A stretch of DNA of 6,867 nucleotides from an uncultured Actinomycetospora sp. (GTDB taxonomy: Bacteria; Actinomycetota; Actinomycetes; Mycobacteriales; Pseudonocardiaceae), in contig CADCTH010000543.1 in the NCBI GenBank assembly GCA_902805495.1, forward strand, positions 1-6,867, in the 5' to 3' direction. The notes below the pieces were generated by a model. That model was not told where the DNA came from and searched no databases. It worked only from the letters and a program-made list of their open reading frames with translations. Below, one piece after another: positions 1-5,715 of this stretch; within the stretch, counting starts at the first letter, position 1; each line of letters starts with the position of its first letter. The position numbers and the translations under genes are program-made.

Positions 1-2
1 GC

Positions 3-161
3 GTCCTGCGCGCCGACGGGACGCCGTTCCCCGGGCTGTACGCGGCGGGCGAGGCCGCGGGCTTCGGGGGAGGCGGGGTGCACGGCTACCGCTCGCTGGA
101 GGGGACGTTCCTCGGCGGCTGCCTGTTCTCGGGACGGCAGGTGGGACGGGCGCTGGGGTGA
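3..161 (+). CDS. FAD-binding dehydrogenase, C-terminal fragment (KstD/fumarate-reductase-like flavoprotein)
   Basis: Only the last 52 codons are present and the gene begins before the window. The frame is open from the left edge and ends at TGA 159-161. The fragment has the C-terminal FAD-contact signature of the succinate dehydrogenase/fumarate reductase flavoprotein family: GLYAAGEAAG at residues 11-20, a run of four glycines at 22-25, then VHGYR at 26-30. It closes with LEGTFLGGCLFSGRQVGR. The form with GFGGGGVHGYR is what I know from actinobacterial 'FAD-binding dehydrogenases' of about 550 residues, relatives of 3-ketosteroid Delta1-dehydrogenase. Such enzymes remove hydrogens from activated C-C bonds in the cytosol using bound FAD. 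The substrate-binding part lies outside the window, so steroid specificity is not shown. The gene converges with the PASTA gene, leaving 60 bp between the stops. Confidence 0.85.
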   Translation, partial: VLRADGTPFPGLYAAGEAAGFGGGGVHGYRSLEGTFLGGCLFSGRQVGRALG

Positions 162-179
162 GGCTCAGCGCGTCCGGCG

Positions 180-202
180 GTCCCGACAGGGGGCGTCGGG
201 GC
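180..202. terminator. Hairpin between convergent genes, probable terminator
   Basis: CCCGAC (182-187) pairs with GTCGGG (195-200) around a 7-nt loop. A T-G wobble (181/201) and a G-C pair (180/202) extend the stem to 8 bp. It starts 18 nt after the flavoprotein stop and ends 19 nt beyond the PASTA-gene stop on the other strand, so it could serve both. There is no T-tract, which is common for actinobacterial terminators. No transcription data support it. Confidence 0.45.
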
Positions 203-221
203 GCAGCCTCATGCGCCCGGG

Positions 222-473
222 TCAGGCGGGCGCGCCGGAGTCGGTGCCGATCCAGATGCGCACGATCGACCCCTGGGAGGCCGGGGTGCCGGGCTCGGGA
301 TCCTGGCGGGCGATGTGGGCGCGTCCGGCGCCCGTGTGGAACGCGTTCTCGGGCACGGCGAGCAGCCCGGCGTCGAGGGCGCGATCGTGGGCCTCAGCGG
401 CCGGCACACCGATCAGCTCGGGCACGCGGACGGTCGGGGGCGGGGCGGGGCAGGTCAGCGAGTCGTCGGTCAC
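222..473 (-). CDS. Small single-PASTA-domain protein without secretion signal
   Basis: An 83-residue protein. The GTG start at 473 is chosen because AGGAGG (485-480, minus strand) lies 6 nt upstream and the domain begins shortly after it. Residues 1-13 are polar then proline-rich (PAPPP at 9-13). Residues 17-76 read as one PASTA domain: VPELIGVPAAEAHDRALDAGLL at the front, where the helix follows the first strand, and the PEPGTPASQGSIVRIWI ending at 59-75. PASTA domains usually sit outside the membrane on Ser/Thr kinases (PknB type) and penicillin-binding proteins, where they bind muropeptides or lipid II. Here there is no signal peptide, no membrane segment and no catalytic domain, so the product should be cytosolic unless exported unusually. 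It lies 25 nt downstream of the WhiB gene on the same strand and is probably co-transcribed. Domain identity is quite sure; function is unknown. Confidence 0.85.
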   Translation of the reverse strand: MTDDSLTCPAPPPTVRVPELIGVPAAEAHDRALDAGLLAVPENAFHTGAGRAHIARQDPEPGTPASQGSIVRIWIGTDSGAPA

Positions 474-498
474 GGAACTCCTCCTCGGTGGGACGGAC

Positions 499-816
499 TC
501 AGGCGGCCGGCGTGCCGGGGACGGGGCGGCGCACGGCGCGACGTCGCCGCGCGAGGACGGCCCGGCGTTCGTCCTCACTCTCCCCGCCCCAGACGCCATA
601 GGGTTCCTGCACCTGCCGCGCCCATTCGCGGCAGGCGTCGATGACCGGGCAGCGGGCGCAGACCGCCTTGGACCGGTCCACCCGCCGCGTGCGCGACGGG
701 TCGCGCTCGCCCTCGGGGTGGAAGAACACTGCGAGGTCCATGTCTCGGCAGGCCGCGTGGCGCTGCCAGTCCCAGTGCTCCACGATCGCGGCCGGGAGGC
801 GCGACACATCCGCCAC
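499..816 (-). CDS. WhiB-family Fe-S transcriptional regulator
   Basis: A 105-residue protein from the GTG at 816. An in-frame GTG at 825 would add three residues, but it overlaps the Shine-Dalgarno sequence AGGAGG (830-825), which sits 8 nt before the 816 GTG, so 816 is preferred. Four cysteines (C23, C53, C56, C62) have the classical spacing C-X29-C-X2-C-X5-C and should bind a [4Fe-4S] cluster sensitive to O2 or NO. W15-W17 and the FF at 31-32 are usual for the family. The glycine-rich turn GVWGG (74-78) follows, then a basic tail (RRRR at 90-93) that contacts DNA. WhiB proteins act with the primary sigma factor region 4 to control transcription of development, redox and cell-wall genes. Which paralogue (WhiB1-7) it is cannot be settled by eye. 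The last base of the gene is 25 nt from the PASTA gene start. Confidence 0.95.
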   Translation of the reverse strand: MADVSRLPAAIVEHWDWQRHAACRDMDLAVFFHPEGERDPSRTRRVDRSKAVCARCPVIDACREWARQVQEPYGVWGGESEDERRAVLARRRRAVRRPVPGTPAA

Positions 817-824
817 CGTGACCA

Positions 825-830
825 CCTCCT
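825..830 (-). promoter_or_regulatory. Shine-Dalgarno site that decides the whiB start
   Basis: Minus-strand AGGAGG, a full match to the anti-SD sequence. It is 8 nt upstream of the GTG at 816 and overlaps the alternative GTG at 825. The geometry favours the shorter, 105-residue product. Confidence 0.75.
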
Positions 831-1105
831 ACAAGACGTCGTAGACGAGGCGTACCCGCGGGCCGCGCCGTCACACGCCGCTCCGTCACCTCGGTGGCCG
901 CCCGGGCCACGGCCGCGGCGTCGCTCGGGTGGGTGATCTCCCCGCACGGGTCCCGGCGACGGCTGACGGTCGAGGGTGCGAGCAGGGCTACATCCCCGAG
1001 GACGAGTGCGACTGACCCCCGGCGTGTCGCCCCGAGCGAGATGGTGGCGATCCTGGCGTCCAACGCCAGCGTGGCCGCCAGGCTGGCACGACGGGCCGGG
1101 GGAGC
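826..1105. other. Region without a convincing gene (whiB upstream region)
   Basis: About 280 bp between the whiB start and the stop of the next minus-strand gene. The minus-strand frame that follows the TGA at 1106-1108 stays open with GC-rich third positions well into whiB. However, it has no ATG or GTG with an SD sequence (TTG at 1063 is the first usual-type start), and I recognise no domain in its translation. A plus-strand frame is also open here but is just the long upstream extension of the aldo/keto reductase frame. The whiB promoter most likely lies here. A TACGAC element about 15 nt before the whiB SD is a possible -10, with no good -35 in place, so I do not call it as a site. Confidence 0.4.
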
Positions 1106-1558
1106 TCAGCCGGCGGACGCCCGCCGGCGGCGCTGCAGCAGGATCATCGCGCCGACGACGACGAGCACGATCGCCGCGCCGACGAGCAGGCGCACGGTCG
1201 TGCCGCCCGACCCGGTGTCGGCGACGGTCAGCGTCGCGGTCAGGGGGCGGTCGCCGCAGGTCGCGGTGACCGTGACCGGGCCGGGCGCGGCGTCGCTGGC
1301 GACGGTGAGCGTCGAGGACACCGACCACGGCTGGTGGCCCTCGGGGTCACGCAGCCACGGGCCGCCGGTGATGCCCGGACCGGTGGCGGGCGCGGTCGTG
1401 GGCTCCTCGCAGCCCATCTGCGCGGCGACCGTCGCGCCGGGGGCGACCGGTGCGCCGTCGCCGACGACCAAGCCCGGGTCGGCGATCGCGCCCGGCCCGC
1501 CGGTCAGGGAGAAGACGAGGACCACGACCATTGCCAGCACGACGCGCACCCGGCTCAC
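1106..1558 (-). CDS. Secreted, C-terminally anchored small protein with sortase-E-like sorting signal
   Basis: A 150-residue protein of no family I recognise. Residues 1-26 form a signal peptide: basic SRVR start, hydrophobic core 6-18, and cleavage box AIA before D27. The mature part is rich in Ala, Pro, Thr and Val, has two cysteines (C50, C101) that could pair, and contains alternating beta-like stretches (SSTLTVAS at 81-88; PVTVTATC at 94-101). Near the end come VADTG (112-116), a 20-residue hydrophobic segment (about 122-141) and the basic tail QRRRR (142-146). That order matches a cell-wall sorting signal. VADTG resembles the LAxTG motif of actinobacterial class E sortases rather than LPxTG. 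The start is uncertain: there is no clear SD before GTG 1558, a hairpin sits just upstream, and GTGs at 1549 and 1540 and an ATG at 1531 are possible. It diverges from the aldo/keto reductase gene. Confidence 0.8.
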   Translation of the reverse strand: MSRVRVVLAMVVVLVFSLTGGPGAIADPGLVVGDGAPVAPGATVAAQMGCEEPTTAPATGPGITGGPWLRDPEGHQPWSVSSTLTVASDAAPGPVTVTATCGDRPLTATLTVADTGSGGTTVRLLVGAAIVLVVVGAMILLQRRRRASAG

Positions 1559-1565
1559 CGTGCCA

Positions 1566-1582
1566 GCCCGGCGGGGCCGGGC
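1566..1582. repeat. 7-bp GC-only hairpin just upstream of the secreted-protein start
   Basis: GCCCGGC (1566-1572) and GCCGGGC (1576-1582) are perfect complements around a 3-nt loop. On the minus strand the stem ends 7 nt before GTG 1558, where an SD sequence would be expected. It could limit ribosome access, mark a downstream start as the true one, or be a chance product of high GC. Confidence 0.4.
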
Positions 1583-1637
1583 GGGTCACCGCGACGACAC
1601 ACGTTCAGGGCACGGTGCGCGGGGGGAGCCACGCGTC

Positions 1638-2639
1638 ATGGAGCAACGCACTCTCGGCAGCCAGGGGCTGCGCGTGTCCGCGCTGGGCCTGGGCTGCATG
1701 GGCATGACCTTCGCCTACGGCGGCCAGGACGACACCGAGTCCCGCGCGACGCTCGAGCGCGCGCTCGAGCTCGGCGTCACCTTCCTCGACACCGCCGACA
1801 TGTACGGCCCGCACACCAACGAGGAGCTGCTCGGCTCGGTGCTCTCCCGGCGCCGGGACGAGGTCACGCTCGCCACGAAGTTCGGCAACGAGATCGGCGC
1901 CGACGGGCAGGGCACCGGGCGCGTCAACGGACGCCCGGACTACCTGCGCGGGCAGATCGACGGCTCGCTGCAGCGCCTCGGCACCGACCACGTCGACCTC
2001 TACTACCAGCACCGCGTCGACCCCGAGGTCCCGATCGAGGAGACCTGGGGCGCGCTCGGCGAGCTCGTCGAGGCCGGCAAGGTGCGCTTCCTCGGCATCT
2101 CCGAGGCCGCGCCCGAGACCATCCGCCGCGCCCACGCCACCGCGCCGGTCAGCGCCGTGCAGACCGAGTACTCGCTCTTCACGCGCGACGTCGAGGACAA
2201 CGGGGTGCTCGCGACCTGCCGCGAGCTGGGCATCGGCTTCGTGCCCTACAGCCCGATCGGCCGCGGCTTCCTCGCCGGCACGATCCGCTCGACCGACGAC
2301 CTGCCCGAGGGCGACTGGCGCCGCAACTCGCCGCGCTTCCAGGGCGAGGCGCTGCAGGCCAACCTGCGCGTGCTCGACGAGGTCAACGCGCTGGCCGAGC
2401 GCAAGGGCGTGACGCCGACCCAGCTCGCGCTGGCGTGGGTGCTGGCGCAGGGCTCCGAGAACAGCGACGTCGTCCCGATCCCCGGCACCAAGCGCCGCCG
2501 CTACCTCGAGGAGAACGTCGGCGCGGTCGACGTGCCGCTGTCGGCCGAGGAGCTCGAAGCGATCGAGAAGGTGGCCCCCGCCGGCGTCGCGACCGGCGAG
2601 CGCTACCCCGCCGCCGCCATGAAGACCCTGAACCACTGA
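1638..2639 (+). CDS. Aldo/keto reductase
   Basis: A 333-residue (beta/alpha)8-barrel oxidoreductase, full length for the family. It should reduce aldehydes or ketones with NADPH in the cytosol. The AKR catalytic tetrad is complete: D51 and Y56 (DTADMYG, 51-57), K81 (LATKFG, 78-83) and H125 (YYQHRVD, 122-128). The cofactor loop IPGTKR is at 281-286, followed by the closing LEENVGAV helix region. The N-terminus MEQRTLGSQGLRVSALGLGCMG is typical of the AKR11/AKR13-like branch (IolS/YajO-like). The start is ATG 1638; a G-rich SD (GGGGGGAG, 1621-1628) lies 9 nt upstream. The same frame stays open back to about 894, but that extension has no AKR homology and overlaps a divergent gene, so it is not used. 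It is a single-gene unit ending 7 nt before a strong stem-loop. The substrate is unknown. Confidence 0.95.
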   Translation: MEQRTLGSQGLRVSALGLGCMGMTFAYGGQDDTESRATLERALELGVTFLDTADMYGPHTNEELLGSVLSRRRDEVTLATKFGNEIGADGQGTGRVNGRPDYLRGQIDGSLQRLGTDHVDLYYQHRVDPEVPIEETWGALGELVEAGKVRFLGISEAAPETIRRAHATAPVSAVQTEYSLFTRDVEDNGVLATCRELGIGFVPYSPIGRGFLAGTIRSTDDLPEGDWRRNSPRFQGEALQANLRVLDEVNALAERKGVTPTQLALAWVLAQGSENSDVVPIPGTKRRRYLEENVGAVDVPLSAEELEAIEKVAPAGVATGERYPAAAMKTLNH

Positions 2640-2646
2640 TCCCCAT

Positions 2647-2686
2647 GTGAGCGATCTCTGGGCCTATGGGCCCAGAGATCGCTCAC
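2647..2686. terminator. Perfect 18-bp stem-loop, bidirectional terminator
   Basis: Positions 2647-2664 and 2669-2686 are exactly complementary over 18 bp with the 4-nt loop TATG. It begins 7 nt after the aldo/keto reductase stop. On the other strand it contains the last codons and the stop (TAG, 2666-2664) of the alpha/beta hydrolase gene. There is no T-tract. The position at the end of two convergent genes makes a two-way terminator the simplest reading. Confidence 0.85.
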
Positions 2687-3740
2687 GTACGGGCGCGCCC
2701 AGGGCCAGACCCGCGCGCAGGGCCGAGGCGGCGTCGAGCACCGCGTCGCGGGCGGCCGGGACGAGGCCCGCGAACCCCGCGTAGCCGTGCACCAGCCCGG
2801 AGAAGCGGCGTGCCACCACGGGGACGCCGACCCGGCGCAGCGCGTCGGCGAGCTCCTCGCCCTCGTCGCGCAGCGGGTCGAACCCGGCCGTCGCGACGTA
2901 GCAGGGCGGCATGATCGCCAGGTCGTCGACCTCGAGCAGACCGGTCGGGCGGATGACGTCGAGCCCGTCGGGCAGGTAGTAGCGCTCGAACACCTCGATG
3001 TCGGCGGTCCGCAGCCCGAACCCCTCGGCGAACAGGTCGCGCGAGCCGCCGATGCGCCCGGCGTCGGTCACCGGGTAGAGCGCCAGCACGAACGCCGCGG
3101 TCTCATCGCGGTGACGGGCGAGCTGGTGCGCCGCGGTCAGCGCCAGGTTCGCCCCGGCGGAGTCGCCGCCCGCCGCGACCGTCGTGGCCCGGTAGTCCTC
3201 GCGGTGGGTCAGCACGTGGTGCAACGCCGACGCCGCGTCCGCCAGCCCCGCCGGGAACGGGTTCTCGGGCGCCAGCCGGTACTCGACCGACAGCACCCGG
3301 ACCCCGGCCTGGTGCGCGAGCACCCGGCACAGCGGCGCGCTCGAGGCGATGCTGCCCAGCGCGAACCCGCCGCCGTGGAAGTGCACGAGCAGCCCGGCCG
3401 GGCCGTCGCCGACCTCCGCGGGCTCGTAGAGGCACGCCGGCAGCGTCCCCGGCGCGTCCCGTCCCGGGCCCGCGGGCGCCGGGACGGCGAGCTCGCGGGC
3501 GGTCACCCCGGGCGTCAGCGACGCGGCCAGCCCCGCCGCCCGGTCGGTGGCACGGCGCTGGTCGACCAGCGAGGGCTCCTCGCCCGGCGCGATCATCCCG
3601 AGCAGGCGCAGCACGAGCTGGACGTCGAGGTCGAGGGTCTGCCCGTCGCGCGTGACCGCGGGGCCGGCCAGGGCGCGCCGGGCGGGCGTGGGCAGGGCGA
3701 GGAGGGCGCGCAGGAGGCGCCGGAGGGCACCGAACATCAC
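2664..3740 (-). CDS. Alpha/beta hydrolase, hormone-sensitive-lipase (GDXG) family esterase
   Basis: A 358-residue serine esterase/lipase that should hydrolyse short to medium acyl or other carboxylic esters. The HSL oxyanion-hole motif HGGG is at 122-125 (HFHGGGFALGS, 120-130). The nucleophile elbow GDSAG is at 192-196 with S194. The acid is D288 in GFDPLRDEG (286-294) and the base is H318 in GLVHGY (315-320). EYRLAPENPFPA (153-164) is the usual family signature. An N-terminal cap of about 110 residues precedes the core. There is no convincing signal peptide, so it is probably cytosolic. The start is GTG 3740 or the ATG directly after it at 3737; neither has a clear SD. It lies 34 nt downstream of the DUF3253 gene on the same strand. 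The C-terminal VRERSLGP is encoded by, or lies right at, the terminator stem, so the last residues may be dispensable. Confidence 0.94.
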   Translation of the reverse strand: MMFGALRRLLRALLALPTPARRALAGPAVTRDGQTLDLDVQLVLRLLGMIAPGEEPSLVDQRRATDRAAGLAASLTPGVTARELAVPAPAGPGRDAPGTLPACLYEPAEVGDGPAGLLVHFHGGGFALGSIASSAPLCRVLAHQAGVRVLSVEYRLAPENPFPAGLADAASALHHVLTHREDYRATTVAAGGDSAGANLALTAAHQLARHRDETAAFVLALYPVTDAGRIGGSRDLFAEGFGLRTADIEVFERYYLPDGLDVIRPTGLLEVDDLAIMPPCYVATAGFDPLRDEGEELADALRRVGVPVVARRFSGLVHGYAGFAGLVPAARDAVLDAASALRAGLALGAPVRERSLGP

Positions 3741-3774
3741 CGGAACAGCCTAGGAGGGCGCCGGCACGGCCCCG

Positions 3775-4026
3775 TCACCCCGACGGACGACGCAGCCGCA
3801 CCGGGCCGCGGGCGGTGGCCGGGTCGACGACCTCGCCGCGCTGGGTCATCTCCACCCGGCCGTCGGCGACCAGCCGGCCGGCGACGCGGCGGGCGTCGGG
3901 CATCAGGTCGCGCCAGGCGTCGGGGTCGACGCGGCGCGCGGCCTCCGACGGGCAGATCGTCGCGCCGGGCGCCCGCCGGTCGAGCAGCTCGCCGATCGCG
4001 TCCTCGAGCGCGCGGTCGCTGGTCAC
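3775..4026 (-). CDS. DUF3253 domain protein
   Basis: An 83-residue protein filled by the DUF3253 domain. Hallmarks seen: TICPSEAAR (23-31), LMPDAR (41-46), then GRVEMTQRGEVVDP (56-69) and RGPVRLR (73-79). The helix-helix-beta-hairpin order suggests a small winged-helix fold. The function of the family is not established; a nucleic-acid-binding role is only inference. The start is GTG 4026 (GTG 4032 is also in frame); the SD is poor. The frame is open further upstream to 4284, but that part is antisense to the SRPBCC gene and has no family similarity. It is transcribed divergently from the SRPBCC gene (61 bp between starts), and the esterase follows it on the same strand, possibly in one transcript. 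Confidence 0.85.
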   Translation of the reverse strand: MTSDRALEDAIGELLDRRAPGATICPSEAARRVDPDAWRDLMPDARRVAGRLVADGRVEMTQRGEVVDPATARGPVRLRRPSG

Positions 4027-4087
4027 GCCCACCGGATACCCGCAGGCGGCACGGGGTAGAGGGCAGTCAGCCGTCGGAGGGAGACCC

Positions 4088-4522
4088 GTGAGCAAGCCGG
4101 TGACCAGGTCGATCGAGATCGCCGCCCCCGTGCCACGGGTCATGGAGGTGATCTCCGACCTCGAGAACACCGAGCGGTGGGCCAACGAGGCCAAGTCGGC
4201 CAAGGTCACCGAGCACGATGCGCAGGGCCGGCCGTCGAAGATCGACGTGACACTCGGCGCCATCGGGTTCACCACGACGTCCACCTACGCGGTGAGCTAC
4301 GGCGACGCGTCGGTCACCCTGACCTTCGTCGCGGGCAAGCTCATCGACGAGAGCACGATCGCCTACACGATCCACGACCAGGGCGACGGCCGGTCGCGCG
4401 TCGACATGTCCTCGACGATGGAGGTCAACGTCCCCGTGCCGCGCTGGGGCCTCCACCGCGCGATGGGGTCCAGCGCGGAGAAGAACCTCGCGTCGATCAA
4501 GAAGGACGCGGAACGCGGCTAG
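4088..4522 (+). CDS. SRPBCC (polyketide cyclase/START-like) family protein
   Basis: A 144-residue protein. The start is GTG 4088, with GGAGG (4076-4080) 7 nt upstream. The N-terminal strand and helix pattern, VTRSIEIAAPVPRVMEVISDLENTERW (5-31), is the usual opening of SRPBCC/START-like proteins: a beta strand, the 'APvprVm..isDle' helix and an aromatic W31. Strands follow, ending in a long C-terminal helix (about 125-142). Members bind hydrophobic ligands in a deep pocket; they include polyketide cyclases, COQ10-like lipid-binding proteins and ring-hydroxylase alpha domains. No catalytic residues can be assigned here, so ligand and role are unknown. The stop TAG (4520-4522) shares a CTAG with the stop of the convergent CoA-transferase gene. 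Confidence 0.88.
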   Translation: MSKPVTRSIEIAAPVPRVMEVISDLENTERWANEAKSAKVTEHDAQGRPSKIDVTLGAIGFTTTSTYAVSYGDASVTLTFVAGKLIDESTIAYTIHDQGDGRSRVDMSSTMEVNVPVPRWGLHRAMGSSAEKNLASIKKDAERG

Positions 4523-5715
4523 ATGACCTCGGCGGCGGCCAACGAGGCCACCTCGTCCCCCGTGAGCCCCAGCTCCGCGTAGACCTCGGCGTTGTGGTGC
4601 CCGGGCACGGGCGGGCCGGCCCAGCGCACCGCGCCCGGCGTCGCCGAGAACGCCGGGACCACGCCCGGCCCCAGCACGTCCTCGTCGAAGCGCTCGTCGT
4701 GGTGCGCGACGAGCATGTCGCGCGCGCGCAGCTGCGGGTCGGCGACGACCTCGGCGGCGGTGTTGATCGGCCCGCAGATCACGCCGGCCTCGTCGAGCAC
4801 GCGCCGGACCTCGTCGGCGGGCCGCGACCCCACCCACGCGCCGACCAGCTCGTCGAGCTCGTCCTGGTGCACGCCGCGGGCGCGGTGGTCGGCGTAGCGC
4901 GGGTCGTCGGCGAGCTCGGGGCGGCCCATCGCCCCGCACAGCCGGCGGAACACCGTGTCCTGGTTGGCCGCGACGACCAGCCACAGCCCGTCGGCCGTCT
5001 TGTAGACGTTCGACGGGGCGATCCCGTCCAGGCGCGTGCCGCCGGGCTGGCGCACGCGGCCGAGCTTGTCGTACTCGGGGATCACCGACTCGAGCACTGA
5101 CAGGCACGCCTCGGTCAGCGCGACGTCGACGACCTGGCCCTCGCCCGTGCGCTCGCGGTGGTGCAGCGCGGCGAGCACCCCCTGCACGGCGACCATCCCG
5201 GCCAGCGAGTCGCCCAGCGAGATCGCCATCCGCGGCGGCGCCTGCCCCGGATAGCCGTTGATGTAGCGCAGCCCGGACAGGGCCTCGGCCACCGACGCGT
5301 AGCCCGCCTTGTCCGCGTACGGCCCGGTCTGGCCGTAGCCCGACACCCGCGCCAACACGAGCCCCGGGTTGACCGCCGACAGCCGGTCCCAGCCGAGGTT
5401 CCAGCGCTCGAGGGTGCCGGGGCGGAAGTTCTCGACGACGACGTCGGCGCCCTCCACCAGGCGCAGGAACAGCTCCTGGCCCCGCTCGCAGCGCAGGTCG
5501 AGGGTGATGCAGCGTTTGTTGCGGGCGTGGACGGTCCACCACAGCCGGTGGCCCTTGTAGGACTCCTGGCCCCAGTCGCGCATCGGGTCCTGGCCGCCGG
5601 GCGGCTCGATCTTGACGACGTCGGCGCCGTAGTCGGCCAGCAGCCGGCCGGCGAACGGGCCGGCGACGATCGTGCCCAGCTCGATGACGCGGACGTCGGC
5701 GAGGGGACCGGTCAC
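4519..5715 (-). CDS. CaiB/BaiF family class III CoA-transferase
   Basis: A 398-residue enzyme, the usual length. Class III CoA-transferases move CoA between carboxylic acids through aspartyl-anhydride and enzyme-CoA thioester intermediates. Visible landmarks are VIELGTIVAGPFAGRLLADYGADVVKIEPP (10-39), NKRCITLDL (66-74), VVENFRPGTLERW (93-105) and SGYGQTGPY (125-133). The presumed nucleophile is D169 in SLGDSLAG (166-173), the position expected from formyl-CoA transferase (Asp169). The start GTG 5715-5713 overlaps the flavin reductase TGA by GTGA, with no strong SD of its own, so it is probably translated by coupling. The acid substrate and CoA donor cannot be told from sequence; carnitine-, oxalate-, mesaconate- and bile-acid-type activities all occur in this family. 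Confidence 0.95.
   Translation of the reverse strand: MTGPLADVRVIELGTIVAGPFAGRLLADYGADVVKIEPPGGQDPMRDWGQESYKGHRLWWTVHARNKRCITLDLRCERGQELFLRLVEGADVVVENFRPGTLERWNLGWDRLSAVNPGLVLARVSGYGQTGPYADKAGYASVAEALSGLRYINGYPGQAPPRMAISLGDSLAGMVAVQGVLAALHHRERTGEGQVVDVALTEACLSVLESVIPEYDKLGRVRQPGGTRLDGIAPSNVYKTADGLWLVVAANQDTVFRRLCGAMGRPELADDPRYADHRARGVHQDELDELVGAWVGSRPADEVRRVLDEAGVICGPINTAAEVVADPQLRARDMLVAHHDERFDEDVLGPGVVPAFSATPGAVRWAGPPVPGHHNAEVYAELGLTGDEVASLAAAEVI

Noticed and set aside
222..1328. A 368-codon minus-strand open frame that ends in the PASTA protein
   Set aside because: The part upstream of 473 is Arg/Pro/Gly-rich, out of frame with whiB across the same bases, and an SD-preceded GTG at 473 explains the PASTA gene.
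894..1637. A 248-codon upstream extension of the aldo/keto reductase frame on the plus strand
   Set aside because: It has Ser/Arg/Pro/Thr-rich sequence without known domains and runs antisense to the secreted-protein gene. The family N-terminus and an SD sequence place the start at 1638.
1605..2636. A 343-codon open frame antisense to the aldo/keto reductase
   Set aside because: It mirrors a high-GC gene; composition is biased to Ala, Gly, Arg, Val and Leu with no domain, whereas the plus strand encodes a complete catalytic tetrad.
2787..4091. A 434-codon plus-strand frame opposite the esterase and DUF3253 genes
   Set aside because: Its Arg/Gln/Gly-rich translation shows no domain; the minus strand holds two recognisable families over the same bases.
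4027..4284. Longer N-terminus for the DUF3253 protein (up to 86 extra residues)
   Set aside because: The extra part is antisense to the start of the SRPBCC gene and is not part of the DUF3253 domain.
4067..5542. A 491-codon minus-strand frame overlapping the CoA-transferase and SRPBCC genes
   Set aside because: It is almost only Arg, Ala, Gly and Pro and has the look of a shadow frame of the CoA-transferase.
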